64,000 nucleotides of DNA from assembly GCA_963840725.1 (NCBI GenBank), contig CAWIZY010000003.1:186001-250000 (forward strand). The letters run 5' to 3'. The position numbers were made by a program, and so were the translations under genes. Positions within the stretch are counted from its first letter, which is position 1. Every line of letters starts with the position of its first letter. The notes beneath the pieces are model-generated. The model was not told the DNA's origin. It saw nothing but the letters and a program-made list of their open reading frames with translations, and searched no databases. This document shows positions 36,780 to 45,663 of this stretch, piece after piece. Origin of the DNA: CAVWDU01 sp963840725. GTDB lineage: Bacteria; Pseudomonadota; Gammaproteobacteria; Pseudomonadales; Halieaceae.

Positions 36780-37259
36780 ATGTCAGCACAAGGCGGTGAT
36801 CCGCAGCTACACCAGCAGTTTCAGACTGTAGAGGAGTTACTGAGTCGCTGGCTGGAGGAACGACGGGTACTTTTGAGCCGTTATACCGACCTGGCGGAGC
36901 TACTGAATAGTGAGCCCGATGCCACGGCTTACGACCGCCTTCAAAGTAATCTGTGCGAGGTCCTGGTCGACTATATTTCGGCTGGTCATTTCGAGGTTTT
37001 TCACCAGCTGGTTAATGAGGCTGAAGCCTTTGCCGACGGCAGTGGAGAGCTCGCTGCGCGCCTGATACCTGCGATCGTAGACACCACCGAGGTCATGCTC
37101 GCTTACGATGAGAAGTACAGCGGACTGAAGCCAGACGATGCCAACCTCAAGCGCGACCTTTCGGCGCTGGGCGAGATGCTGGAATCACGGTTTGTGTTGG
37201 AAGACCGGCTGATTGCCGGCCTTCACAACCGCCACCGAACGGTGGCGGAGGCTCCCTAA
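36780..37259 (+). CDS. rsd: Anti-sigma70 factor Rsd/AlgQ
   Basis: Rsd (AlgQ in Pseudomonas) binds the housekeeping sigma factor in stationary phase. The 159-residue protein matches with SRWLEERRVLLSRYTDLAEL, FCEVLVDYISAGHFEVF-like sequence (LCEVLVDYISAGHFEVFH) and YDEKYSG near residue 110. The ATG at 36780 is used, with AAGGGT upstream; a longer frame to 36765 has no support. In Pseudomonas algQ lies next to dsbB-type genes too, so the arrangement is conserved. Confidence 0.9.
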   Translation: MSAQGGDPQLHQQFQTVEELLSRWLEERRVLLSRYTDLAELLNSEPDATAYDRLQSNLCEVLVDYISAGHFEVFHQLVNEAEAFADGSGELAARLIPAIVDTTEVMLAYDEKYSGLKPDDANLKRDLSALGEMLESRFVLEDRLIAGLHNRHRTVAEAP

Positions 37260-37275
37260 GCGAGGCTTCCTAAGC

Positions 37276-38058
37276 TTACTTGTCTGTCGCTTCGGCTTCT
37301 GCAGCGTCATCCGCCACAATCCCAACCAGTTCCACATCAAACAGCAGGGTCTCATTCGGCCCAATCATCTGGCCGGCACCGCCGGGTCCGTAGGCGAGAT
37401 CAGCTGGGATAGTCAGCTTGTATTTGGAACCGACTTTCATCAACTGCAGGGCCTCTGTCCAACCCGCAATCACCTGGCCGACGCCAAAGGTGACTGTCTG
37501 TCCACGACTGTAGGACGAATCGAATTCAGTGCCATCAAGCAACGTGCCGCGATAGTGCACTTCAACCTGATCGTCGGGACCAGGCATTGCGCCATCTCCG
37601 GCTTCGACCACCTCGTACTGCAGGCCGGAGGCGGTTTCCATAACGCCCTCACGCTTTTTATTTTCCGCCAGGTAATCTGTGCCGGCTTTTGCGTTCGCTG
37701 CACCCATCTGTTCTTGCTGGGCAGCCTGTTCGGCCATCATCTTGTCCTGGTAGGCCTGCATCTCAGCCTGGATTTCCTCCTGGGTAAGTTGCGGCTCTTT
37801 TTGCTCCATCGCATCGCGGAAGCCCGCGGTGAACGCTTCGATGTCCATCGGCACCTGGTCACTCAACATACGCGACCCCAGCCCATAGGCTATGCCGTAG
37901 CTGAGTCGTTGCTCGCTGGACTCCAACGCAGCATCAGTGGCGGCGACAGACGCCGATTCAGCAGCGACATCCACGGCGGGTGTCGTTGCAGACTGTTCGT
38001 TACAGGCTTGCAGGCCAAGCACAGCAACCGCGGCCAGCGGCAGAGCATACTTATTCAT
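37276..38058 (-). CDS. FKBP-type peptidyl-prolyl isomerase lipoprotein (FkpA/Mip-like)
   Basis: A periplasmic proline isomerase. The N-terminus is a lipoprotein signal with the lipobox LQAC near residue 19. An N-terminal dimerisation region (EQRLSYGIAYGLGSRML) is followed by a long charged helix and the FKBP domain (VEVHYRGTLLDGTEFDSSY and AYGPGGAGQMIGPNETLLF), which has the usual aromatic and Asp active-site residues. 260 residues, typical of FkpA/Mip. It converges on rsd, 16 bp away. Confidence 0.92.
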   Translation of the reverse strand: MNKYALPLAAVAVLGLQACNEQSATTPAVDVAAESASVAATDAALESSEQRLSYGIAYGLGSRMLSDQVPMDIEAFTAGFRDAMEQKEPQLTQEEIQAEMQAYQDKMMAEQAAQQEQMGAANAKAGTDYLAENKKREGVMETASGLQYEVVEAGDGAMPGPDDQVEVHYRGTLLDGTEFDSSYSRGQTVTFGVGQVIAGWTEALQLMKVGSKYKLTIPADLAYGPGGAGQMIGPNETLLFDVELVGIVADDAAEAEATDK

Positions 38059-38275
38059 AGAAACATTCCATCTTCGAGTTAAATCGTTGGGTCAGCAGAC
38101 CCTGGCATCGCCACGAGCTTGCACAACAGACACCGGGCGGAAAATGACGCTGCCCGGGAGTCGACAAACACAGCCAGGCGCTCAATTCCATAAAGAGGTG
38201 CTGGCAAGGAATTCGCGGTGGGCGCAATCATACTGCCCTGAAGCCGGTTTCGCCACCCCCGGCGGCGGCAGCTGC

Positions 38276-38746
38276 TCAGCGCGCTGTCAGCACGGCCAAC
38301 AGGGCCTGGACCATGGGTTGCCAGCGTTCACGTTCACAACCGGTGGACTCAAACACCAGTGCCAGGTTTTCCTCCAGGGGCTGCTCGGCCACTACCAAAG
38401 CAGGCGCGAGCAGATAGAAGCGCCAGATTCTGTTCTGCTCTTCTTCTTCACTCTGCAGTTCCAGCGCCTGCAGTGACTCACACACCGATGCGGCATCCGC
38501 GTAATCGCGCAGGGCCTGCCGCTGTGTCCGCAAAGGGAGAACCACGCGCTGTCGCCATTCCCCGACGGCTTTCTCGAGGCCTTCCAGGTGAGCAAAATTC
38601 AGGCGCTGATCGGTTGAGGCCAGCCAACTCGCGTACAAGAGCACGTTGACGTCCGCCTGTAACTCGTCCTGGGCGCGCAGACACTCCCTGGCGACGCCCT
38701 CTCGCCCATAGGCAACAAGAGAGTGTTCCCAAATGGGATTACTCAT
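38276..38746 (-). CDS. TIGR02444 family protein, function unknown
   Basis: A 156-residue cytoplasmic protein of the conserved TIGR02444 family. Recognised by the start NPIWEHSLVAYGREGVARE, QDELQADVNVLLYASWLA and the mid-protein WRQRVVLPLRTQRQALR. Function is unknown across the family. The ATG at 38746 is used (the frame runs 2 codons further to TTG). It is divergent from yheS, and the two are neighbours in many gammaproteobacteria. Confidence 0.88.
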   Translation of the reverse strand: MSNPIWEHSLVAYGREGVARECLRAQDELQADVNVLLYASWLASTDQRLNFAHLEGLEKAVGEWRQRVVLPLRTQRQALRDYADAASVCESLQALELQSEEEEQNRIWRFYLLAPALVVAEQPLEENLALVFESTGCERERWQPMVQALLAVLTAR

Positions 38747-38797
38747 CGACAAACCGACTGGCTCCTGATATCCACTGAGCGTAAACTTCCCGACCTT

Positions 38798-40693
38798 ATG
38801 ATAATACTACGCGACATTGAACTACGCCGGGGCAGCAAATGCCTGTTTCAGCACGCTGAGGCCACGATTCAGCCCGGTCAGCGACTGGCTTTAATCGGTG
38901 CCAATGGCAGCGGTAAATCCAGCCTGTTTTCTCTACTACTGGGAGCGCTTATCGCCGACCGCGGCGCGGTTGAGGGTATCAGCAATTTGCGACTCGCGCA
39001 CATGGCCCAGGAAGTCCCGGCCACGGACATGCCCTGCGGCGAGTACGTGCTGCAGGGAGATGCCGTCCTGTTCGGGCTGCGGGAAGAACTGCGGGAAGTA
39101 GAGCAGCGTGGCGATTTTACGGCGGCGGCCAGCATTCATAGTGCGCTGGAAGAAATCGACGGCTATGGGGCCGAGAGACGGGTCGATCGACTGCTGCAGG
39201 GCCTGGGATTTGCCTCGGACGCCAGCGCCCGGCCGGTGAGCGACTTCTCCGGCGGCTGGAGAATCCGGCTCAACCTGGCACGCGCATTGACCACCCCATC
39301 CGACCTGATGCTACTGGACGAGCCGACCAACCACCTGGATCTCGATGCAACGCTGTGGTTGCAGCAATGGCTGCAACAATACCCCGGCACCCTGCTGATG
39401 ATTTCCCATGACCGGGATTTTATTGATGCTACCTGTGAGCGCATCCTGCATATCGATCGAAAGCAGTTAAGCAGCTACAAAGGCAACTATTCCCAATTTG
39501 AACAGCAGCGGGCTGAACGGCTAAGCAATCAGCAGGCCAGTTATGAAAAACAGCAACAGCGTATCGCCGATATCGACGATTTTGTGCGCCGCTTCCGTTA
39601 CAAGGCGACCAAGGCGAAACAGGCCCAGAGCCGACTCCGGGAGCTGGAGCGCATGCAGACCCTGGCGCCGGCACATATCGACGCCGCCTTCGACTTTGCG
39701 TTCCCGGCACCGGCGCGCAGCAGTGATCCCCTGATGCGCCTCGACGAGGCGGTACTGGGCTACAGCGATAGGCCACTGCTGCATAACGTCAACCTGGTGC
39801 TGAGACCGGGCAGCCGCTACGGTCTTCTGGGACGCAACGGCGCCGGCAAGTCAACGCTGCTCAAGAGCCTGGTGGGTCGCCTGCCCCTGCTGGCGGGCCG
39901 GCGCACTGTCGGCGAGCATTGCAATATCGGTTACTTTGATCAGCAACAGCTGGAAGTGCTGGACCTGGAGGCGAGTCCCGCCCTGCACCTGCAGCGCTTG
40001 AGCCCCCAGGCGCGGGAGCAGGACATCCTGAATTTCCTCGGTGGTTTTGATTTCCGCGGCGACATGGCGAGCGGACCCATCGCTGCGTTTTCCGGAGGAG
40101 AAAAGGCTCGTCTGGCCCTGGCGATGGTAGTCTGGCAGCGCCCCAATTTGCTGGTACTGGATGAACCGACCAACCACCTTGACCTGGAAATGCGCCACGC
40201 CATGGAGGTGGCATTGCAGGGCTACGAGGGCGCCCTGATCGTGGTAAGCCACGATCGCCACATGCTGCGCAACACGGTAGAAGAACTCCTGTTAGTGCAC
40301 GACGGCCTGGTGGAAGACTATGCCGAGGACCTCAGTGGCTACGAACAGTGGATTCTTTCCCGAATTGGCGGTGATAAAGAGGCGGACCGGCGGGCTCCGG
40401 CGAGTGACAGTAGTCGGCGTGAACAGCGTCAGCAGGCGGCCGCCAGGCGGGAGCAGATGCGGCCACTACGAAAACGCATTGAGAAAACAGAACGAGAAAT
40501 AGCCAGAACGGAGGAGCAGTTGTCGGCCATCCGGGGACAGCTGGCAGACAGCGAACTGTACGAGGCGTCGCGCAAGGCTGAGCTTGCCGACGTGCTGCAG
40601 CGTGAGGCGGCGCTGAAAGCCAGCGCCGTGACACTGGAGGAACGCTGGCTGGGAGACCAGCAGGCGCTGGAGGAACTGGAGCAGTCACCCTGA
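38798..40693 (+). CDS. yheS: ABC-F family ATP-binding protein YheS
   Basis: A soluble ABC-F protein with two nucleotide-binding domains and no membrane helices; ABC-F proteins act on the ribosome. Walker A GANGSGKSSL near residue 35, signature SDFSGGWRIRLNLA near 155, Walker B LMLLDEPTNHLDL, then the linker, and a second set: GRNGAGKSTL, FSGGEKARLALA and LLVLDEPTNHLDL. The C-terminal coiled-coil (KTEREIARTEEQ) fits. The match to E. coli YheS is close throughout, with 631 residues. The ATG 38798 is used rather than an upstream frame start at 38723. Confidence 0.95.
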   Translation: MIILRDIELRRGSKCLFQHAEATIQPGQRLALIGANGSGKSSLFSLLLGALIADRGAVEGISNLRLAHMAQEVPATDMPCGEYVLQGDAVLFGLREELREVEQRGDFTAAASIHSALEEIDGYGAERRVDRLLQGLGFASDASARPVSDFSGGWRIRLNLARALTTPSDLMLLDEPTNHLDLDATLWLQQWLQQYPGTLLMISHDRDFIDATCERILHIDRKQLSSYKGNYSQFEQQRAERLSNQQASYEKQQQRIADIDDFVRRFRYKATKAKQAQSRLRELERMQTLAPAHIDAAFDFAFPAPARSSDPLMRLDEAVLGYSDRPLLHNVNLVLRPGSRYGLLGRNGAGKSTLLKSLVGRLPLLAGRRTVGEHCNIGYFDQQQLEVLDLEASPALHLQRLSPQAREQDILNFLGGFDFRGDMASGPIAAFSGGEKARLALAMVVWQRPNLLVLDEPTNHLDLEMRHAMEVALQGYEGALIVVSHDRHMLRNTVEELLLVHDGLVEDYAEDLSGYEQWILSRIGGDKEADRRAPASDSSRREQRQQAAARREQMRPLRKRIEKTEREIARTEEQLSAIRGQLADSELYEASRKAELADVLQREAALKASAVTLEERWLGDQQALEELEQSP

Positions 40694-40728
40694 CATGGGC
40701 CTAAGCCGGAGGGCCTGAACTGGGAGCC

Positions 40729-41043
40729 TCACCCGGGGCCGCTATCCGCTAAAACCGTGCCTCCAGATTGTGAGTCGACCGAGGCAGCCGCCGCCAGCTT
40801 AAGCTTTTGTGCCCGGCTCAGTTTTTTGATCGCCGCTTCCCGACGGCTGGCGTCACTCCGGTCACTGGCAACAGCTGACCAAAGCAGGCACACCGGTCGC
40901 CGCCCGCAGGTATAGCGCGGTCCACCGGCGCGCTCACCGTTGTGCTGCTGAACCCTGCGCGCAAGGTCCCGGGTAATTCCGGTGTAAAGGGTGCCATCGG
41001 CGCACCGTAAAATATAGACGCTCCAATGCCTGGAGACGGTCAC
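40729..41043 (-). CDS. GIY-YIG nuclease family protein (YhbQ-like)
   Basis: A 104-residue protein with the single GIY-YIG domain: WSVYILRCADGTLYTGIT at the N-terminus gives the V-Y-I and Y-T-G motif, followed by DLARRVQQHNGERAGG and the catalytic Arg/Glu region ASRREAAIKKLSRAQK. Such YhbQ-like proteins are assumed nucleases of unknown role. It starts with GTG that overlaps the stop of the upstream oxidoreductase gene (GTGA), which suggests coupling. Confidence 0.88.
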   Translation of the reverse strand: MTVSRHWSVYILRCADGTLYTGITRDLARRVQQHNGERAGGPRYTCGRRPVCLLWSAVASDRSDASRREAAIKKLSRAQKLKLAAAASVDSQSGGTVLADSGPG

Positions 41044-43181
41044 CCGCGCCGCCAGTTGTGCAGTCGCCCCACCCAGCCAAGCAGGGTTTCAGGCGCATGG
41101 GCCTTGCGCCATTCACCGGCGGCAAACTTATTGCTTTCGCTCAAGGTCGGGTAAATATGGATAGTGCCCAGCAGTTTATTCAAACCCAGGCCATGCTTCA
41201 TCGCGAGCACAAACTCGGCCAACAGTTCAGCGGCGTGATAACCCACTATGGTGACCCCGAGAATGCGATCCTTGCCGGGTGCAGTCAGCACCTTGACGAA
41301 GCCGTGGGCCTCGCCGTCGGCAATCGCCCGGTCCAAATCGCCGATATCGTAACGGGTAAGCTCAAAGGGCACACCCTGTGATCGGGCATCGGTCTCGTTG
41401 AGGCCAACACGCGCTACTTCCGGGTCTGTAAACGTCGCCCATGGCACCACCGAATAGTCCACCCTGAACCGGCGCAGAAAGCCGAACAGGCTGTTAACCG
41501 TGGCGTACCAGGCCTGATGGCTGGCCATATGGGTGAATTGATAGGGTCCAACGATATCACCACAGGCGTAGATAGTCGGTATTACCGTACGCAGATAATC
41601 ATCGACCTCAATCGTGCCCCCGGGCCGAGTGGCAATTCCCAGCTCATCCAACCCCAGTCCCGCTGTATTCGGGCTGCGGCCTACGGCCAACAGCACGCGG
41701 TCAAACTGCAGCTCACGCTCGCCGCCTTCAGTGTCAAACCGGCAGAACTGTCCACCATCACCGGCACCGAACAATCGCGCTTCATAGCCCGTGTGTACCG
41801 TCAGCCCATGGCTGCGGAACGTCTCTAGCACGCAGGCGGAAACCTCTTCGTCCTCGCGGGGCATAATCCTGTCAACATGGGTCACCAGTGTCACCTTGGA
41901 CCCCAACCGGGCGAAGGCCTGCGCCAGTTCACAACCGATTGGACCTGCGCCCAGCACCAGCAAGCGCCGGGGAGCCTCGTTAATGTCCCAAAGCGTGTCA
42001 GAGGTCAAAAAATCAAGCTCGGCCAGGCCAGGGATGTCGGGAACTCTCGCCCGGGCTCCACTGGCAATGATGATATTGCGCGTGCTGATCGTCCGCTCGC
42101 CCACAACCACGGTCCAGGGCGAGGTAATCCGGGCGCTCCCCTGCACACAATCGACGCCAAGGCCAGTGAACCGCTCCACCGAGTCGTGGGGCTCGATAGC
42201 CGCGATCGCCGCTTGCACACGCGCCATAACCTTGGGGAAATCTACCGCCACCGGCACCGACTCAAGCCCGAATTCGGGGGCCCGTCGCATATAATCGGCA
42301 ATCCGGGCCGAACGGATCAGAGCCTTACTCGGCACACAGCCGGTATTGAGGCAATCACCACCCATTCGATCCCGCTCAATCAGGGTCACCCGCGCCTTGA
42401 CGGCGGCGGCGATCAGAGCAGCCACCAGCCCCGCAGAGCCGGCACCGATCACGACCAGGTTGGTATCAAAGCGAGCGGGTTTCTCGAAACTGGCGAGGGC
42501 CCGCCTCGCCCGCAGGCGCGACAGCAGCGCGCGGGCGATAAACGGGAATACCGCCAGCAGTGCAAAGGACAAAACCAGGCTGGGCGAAAGAATGCCCGAG
42601 AGCCCGTCCAACTGACCTAACTGAGTGCCCGCATTCACATAGACTGCCGTGGCCGGCAGCATTCCCAGCTGGGAGACCCAGTAATAGCGGCCTGTCCCGA
42701 TGGGTAGCAGGCCCATGAGCAGATTGATGACGAAGAACGGGAACACGGGCACCAGCCGCAGGGCAAAGAGATAAAACGCCCCGTCCCGGGCAAAGCCATC
42801 ATTCACCGCCTGCAATTGCCCGCCAAACCGGGTCTGCACCCAATCCCGTAGCAGGGTTCTCGACACCAGAAACGCCAGGGTCGCGCCCAGGCTACTGGCA
42901 AAGGACACCAGCAGCAGTGCATACCAGAAGCCGAACAGCGCGCCTCCTGCCAGCGTCATAATGGCAGCACCGGGCAGTGACAGTCCGGTAACCGCAACGT
43001 AGAGACAGAAGTAAAGTGCGCCAGCCACCAGGGGGTTTCGCCCATACCATTCCTGCAGTTCGCCAAGCCTCTGTTGCAGCACGTCGAACTGCAGGTAGCT
43101 GCCAAGGCCAAACTGGAACCAGGCCCAAACGGCGATGGCCACAACCGCCACAATCGTAATCTGCTTACTACGCTGCTGCAC
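41040..43181 (-). CDS. TVP38/TMEM64 membrane domain fused to a FAD disulfide oxidoreductase (mercuric-reductase-like)
   Basis: A 713-residue fusion. The first about 210 residues form a VTT/DedA-like membrane domain (GAAIMTLAGGALFGFWYALL, then RLVPVFPFFVINLLMGLLPI). The rest is a pyridine nucleotide-disulfide oxidoreductase: FAD motif VVIGAGSAGLVAAL near residue 240, redox pair in GGDCLNTGCVPSKALI, NAD motif VLGAGPIGCELAQAF. At the C-terminus the usual H-x-H-P-T-x-x-E reads HIYPTLSE: the base histidine is Tyr. The start GTG 43181 has AAGGAG 5 nt upstream; the frame continues to 43286. Probably a membrane-tethered reductase; substrate unknown. Cysteine pairs typical of mercury handling (the MerA C-terminal CC) are absent. 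Confidence 0.85.
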   Translation of the reverse strand: MQQRSKQITIVAVVAIAVWAWFQFGLGSYLQFDVLQQRLGELQEWYGRNPLVAGALYFCLYVAVTGLSLPGAAIMTLAGGALFGFWYALLLVSFASSLGATLAFLVSRTLLRDWVQTRFGGQLQAVNDGFARDGAFYLFALRLVPVFPFFVINLLMGLLPIGTGRYYWVSQLGMLPATAVYVNAGTQLGQLDGLSGILSPSLVLSFALLAVFPFIARALLSRLRARRALASFEKPARFDTNLVVIGAGSAGLVAALIAAAVKARVTLIERDRMGGDCLNTGCVPSKALIRSARIADYMRRAPEFGLESVPVAVDFPKVMARVQAAIAAIEPHDSVERFTGLGVDCVQGSARITSPWTVVVGERTISTRNIIIASGARARVPDIPGLAELDFLTSDTLWDINEAPRRLLVLGAGPIGCELAQAFARLGSKVTLVTHVDRIMPREDEEVSACVLETFRSHGLTVHTGYEARLFGAGDGGQFCRFDTEGGERELQFDRVLLAVGRSPNTAGLGLDELGIATRPGGTIEVDDYLRTVIPTIYACGDIVGPYQFTHMASHQAWYATVNSLFGFLRRFRVDYSVVPWATFTDPEVARVGLNETDARSQGVPFELTRYDIGDLDRAIADGEAHGFVKVLTAPGKDRILGVTIVGYHAAELLAEFVLAMKHGLGLNKLLGTIHIYPTLSESNKFAAGEWRKAHAPETLLGWVGRLHNWRRG

Positions 43182-43305
43182 TTTATCTCCTTGCTGCGTT
43201 CCGAGTGCTATGAAGCCCTCGCCCGGCCGGGCTCGATTGAGAGCCCGCACCACCTCGTAGACTTGGTCCCCGAGACAGCATAGCAAGTTCCCGGGCTTTC
43301 ATACC

Positions 43306-43589
43306 CTAGGGCACCTCTGAATAATGGCAATGCGCTCAGGCTTTCAGGCAGATTCGCAATCAAGGCGCCGCTTTGAAGGCAGGCTGGTTGCCTGTCGAAA
43401 AGTGGCAACGTCGAGTGCGGGTTTGCCTGAAAGCCCCGCAGGGCGGGCCCTGAAGCGTCCAGAGCAAGGGGGCGGCCATCCGTTTGCGCCGCTTGCCAAG
43501 GGTTACGGCCATTACCTGCGCGACGCGCCTTGCTCTGAACGCTTCAGGGCTCCGCTGAGCGCGATTGCCATTATTCAGAGGTGCCCTAG
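43306..43589. mobile_element. 284-bp MITE-like inverted-repeat element
   Basis: The ends are inverted repeats, identical for 26 bp from CTAGGGCACC to ATGGCAAT and then diverging by a 1-bp indel before GCGCTCAG. No coding capacity of its own. Two internal inverted repeats would form further stems: 43340-43350 with 43424-43434 (11 of 11) and 43448-43469 with 43528-43549 (21 of 22). The outer bases read CTAG at both ends, possibly a target duplication if the true end is GGGCACC. It lies between the divergent reductase and trxA, 37 bp before the trxA promoter. One solo end lies at 31082, and a degenerate copy may lie at 47146. Confidence 0.85.
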
Positions 43590-43626
43590 AGTCATATACT
43601 CAGGTCGAAAAACTCTTGCGGTCCGG

Positions 43627-43654
43627 TTGTACCGACGACGGGCAATGGTATTAT
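43627..43654 (+). promoter_or_regulatory. Possible trxA promoter
   Basis: TTGTAC at 43627-43632 and TATTAT at 43649-43654 (5 of 6) are separated by 16 bp and end 59 bp before the trxA start. The -10 is good and the -35 is fair (3 of 6). Confidence 0.4.
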
Positions 43655-43713
43655 TGCTCACCCGAAAAACAGAGCCTGGCGCTAAAGCGGCCCCCGGCCA
43701 TCCGGAGAATCAC

Positions 43714-44043
43714 ATGAGTGACAAAATTGTGCACGTCAGCGATGCAACCTTCGATACCGAAGTACTGAATTCCGACATCCCCGTCCTGGTAGATTTCTGG
43801 GCGGAGTGGTGCGGCCCATGCAAAATGATCGCACCCGTACTCGATGAGTTGGCGGGTGAACTTGAAGGCAAGCTAAAAATCTGCAAGGTTGATGTCGATG
43901 CCAACCCGGAGATACCCCCCAAGTTCGGCATTCGCGGCATCCCCACCCTGATCCTGTTCAAGGGCGGCAATGCCGAGGGCACCAAGGTCGGTGCACTGTC
44001 CAAAACTCAATTGTCGGAGTTTGTTCAAGAGATGATCGCTTAG
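43714..44043 (+). CDS. trxA: Thioredoxin 1
   Basis: The general cytoplasmic disulfide reductant. The 109-residue protein has the active site WCGPCK (C33, C36), the cis-proline segment GIRGIPTLILF near residue 72, and the start SDKIVHVSDATF. ATG 43714 has GGAG 7 nt upstream; the frame reads back into the MITE-like element, but this is not coding. rho follows, the conserved trxA-rho order of gammaproteobacteria. Confidence 0.97.
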   Translation: MSDKIVHVSDATFDTEVLNSDIPVLVDFWAEWCGPCKMIAPVLDELAGELEGKLKICKVDVDANPEIPPKFGIRGIPTLILFKGGNAEGTKVGALSKTQLSEFVQEMIA

Positions 44044-44071
44044 TCGAACGTAGCGCTGAGCCCTGACCGCG

Positions 44072-44100
44072 GCGGCCCCTTTTCCCGGGGCCGTTTCTTT
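44072..44100 (+). terminator. Intrinsic terminator between trxA and rho
   Basis: Stem GGCCCC (44074-44079) and GGGGCC (44087-44092) with a TTTTCCC loop, followed by GTTTCTTT. It follows trxA by about 30 bp. The T-run is interrupted by G and C, so it may be partial, as expected for the regulated rho leader. Confidence 0.7.
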
Positions 44101-44307
44101 ACCGGCCCCGATTCAAAAAAGCGGTAGACGAGCCCAGCACAGCGTGCTACATTCTTTTCCGCTGCACATTCCCGTGCTCCAGAATAAACCCTGCGACCCA
44201 GCAACAGCAATAGCTTCTGAACAGCCACTCATCCTGGCCAACGCCGGCATGCGTCGACTTAATAACGCTGGCAATCCCTTTTCCTTCACCCACACTCCAG
44301 TCAATCT

Positions 44308-45576
44308 ATGAATCTAACTGACCTCAAGAGCAAATCCACGCAAGAATTGATTGATATCGCCAAGGAAGTCGGCCTCGATAATATGGCTCGCTCCCGCAAG
44401 CAGGATATTATCTTCGCGATTCTAAAGCGACACGCAAAAAGCGGCGAAGACATCTACGGCGACGGTGTGCTGGAAATCCTGCAGGACGGGTTCGGCTTCC
44501 TGCGTTCAGCAGACAGCTCCTACCTCGCTGGACCCGACGACATCTATGTATCACCCAGTCAAATACGGCGCTTTAATTTGCGCACCGGTGACACCATTTC
44601 CGGCAAGATCCGCCCGCCCAAGGACAGTGAGCGCTACTTCGCACTGCTCAAGGTCGGTGAAGTCAACTTCAATAAACCGGAAGATTCAAAAAGCAAAATC
44701 CTGTTCGAAAACCTGACACCTTTGTTCCCGGATGAACGGCTGACACTGGAAAAAGGCAACGGCAGCACGGAGGACCTCACCGGCAGGGTCATCGATCTGG
44801 TGGCACCCATCGGCAAGGGCCAGCGCGGTCTGCTGGTAGCACCGCCCAAGGCGGGCAAGACCATTATGATGCAAAGCATCGCCCAATCCATTATCTCCAA
44901 TAACCCGGAGTGCGACATCATCGTTCTGCTGATCGATGAACGCCCTGAAGAAGTCACGGAAATGCAACGGTCCGTGGGTGCACGCGGCGCAGAGGTCGTG
45001 GCCTCTACCTTCGATGAACCGCCGTCACGACACGTCCAGGTTGCGGACATGGTCATCGAAAAAGCAAAACGCCTGGTTGAGCACAAACGCGATGTCGTTA
45101 TCCTGCTGGACTCCATTACCCGCCTGGCTCGGGCCTACAACACCGTCATACCCAGTTCCGGTAAAGTTCTGACCGGTGGTGTCGACGCCCACGCGCTGGA
45201 GCGGCCAAAACGATTCTTCGGCGCAGCACGCAATATCGAGGAAGGCGGCAGCCTGTCGATAATCGCGACTGCACTGATCGACACCGGCTCAAAAATGGAC
45301 GAAGTCATCTACGAAGAATTCAAGGGCACCGGCAACATGGAGCTGCACCTCGATCGCAAAGTGGCGGAAAAGCGTGTCTACCCCGCCATCAACATCCGCC
45401 GCTCGGGCACACGCCGCGAGGAGTTGCTTACCAGCGAGGAAGAACTCCAGCGCATGTGGATTTTGCGCAAGTTGCTGCACAGCATGGAAGACCTCGCTGC
45501 GATCGAGTTCCTGCTCGGTCGACTGAAAGACACCAAAACCAACGACGAGTTCTTCATGTCAATGAAGCGCAAGTAA
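44308..45576 (+). CDS. rho: Transcription termination factor Rho
   Basis: Rho is the hexameric RNA helicase that ends factor-dependent transcripts. The 422-residue protein matches E. coli Rho (419) closely: the N-terminal MNLTDLKSKS and RKQDIIFAILKRHAKSGEDI, the RNA-binding fold with DGFGFLRSADSSYLAGPDDI, Walker A APPKAGKT near residue 175, and KLLHSMEDLAAIEFLL at the C-terminus. The ATG has no strong SD. The 265-bp leader after trxA is long, in line with rho autoregulation. Confidence 0.97.
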   Translation: MNLTDLKSKSTQELIDIAKEVGLDNMARSRKQDIIFAILKRHAKSGEDIYGDGVLEILQDGFGFLRSADSSYLAGPDDIYVSPSQIRRFNLRTGDTISGKIRPPKDSERYFALLKVGEVNFNKPEDSKSKILFENLTPLFPDERLTLEKGNGSTEDLTGRVIDLVAPIGKGQRGLLVAPPKAGKTIMMQSIAQSIISNNPECDIIVLLIDERPEEVTEMQRSVGARGAEVVASTFDEPPSRHVQVADMVIEKAKRLVEHKRDVVILLDSITRLARAYNTVIPSSGKVLTGGVDAHALERPKRFFGAARNIEEGGSLSIIATALIDTGSKMDEVIYEEFKGTGNMELHLDRKVAEKRVYPAINIRRSGTRREELLTSEEELQRMWILRKLLHSMEDLAAIEFLLGRLKDTKTNDEFFMSMKRK

Positions 45577-45624
45577 TTACCTCTAAGCAATAATCAGGCG
45601 CCACCGCCTCACGCCAAATGCCGC

Positions 45625-45630
45625 TATAAT
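45625..45630 (+). promoter_or_regulatory. Possible -10 box of the ubiD promoter
   Basis: A perfect TATAAT 34 bp before the ubiD start. No clear -35 hexamer is visible at 16-18 bp upstream, so the assignment is tentative. Confidence 0.3.
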
Positions 45631-45663
45631 GCAGCCTCCTGATCAGCGAGGGGTTAAGGCAAC

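Noticed and set aside
37221..37250. Hairpin CCGCCACC-GAA-CGGTGGCGG as terminator of rsd
   Set aside because: It lies within the last codons of rsd and has no T-run; it may be a coincidence or a weak structure.
42000..42620. Plus-strand frames opposite the TVP38-reductase fusion
   Set aside because: High-GC antisense shadows; no start signals or conserved motifs.
41040..43181. Mercury resistance (MerA) function for the fusion protein
   Set aside because: The C-terminal vicinal cysteines and the N-terminal HMA domain of MerA are absent and no other mer gene is nearby.
43324..43713. 130-residue N-terminal extension of trxA
   Set aside because: It translates the MITE-like element and the promoter region; the thioredoxin domain begins with its own SD at 43714.
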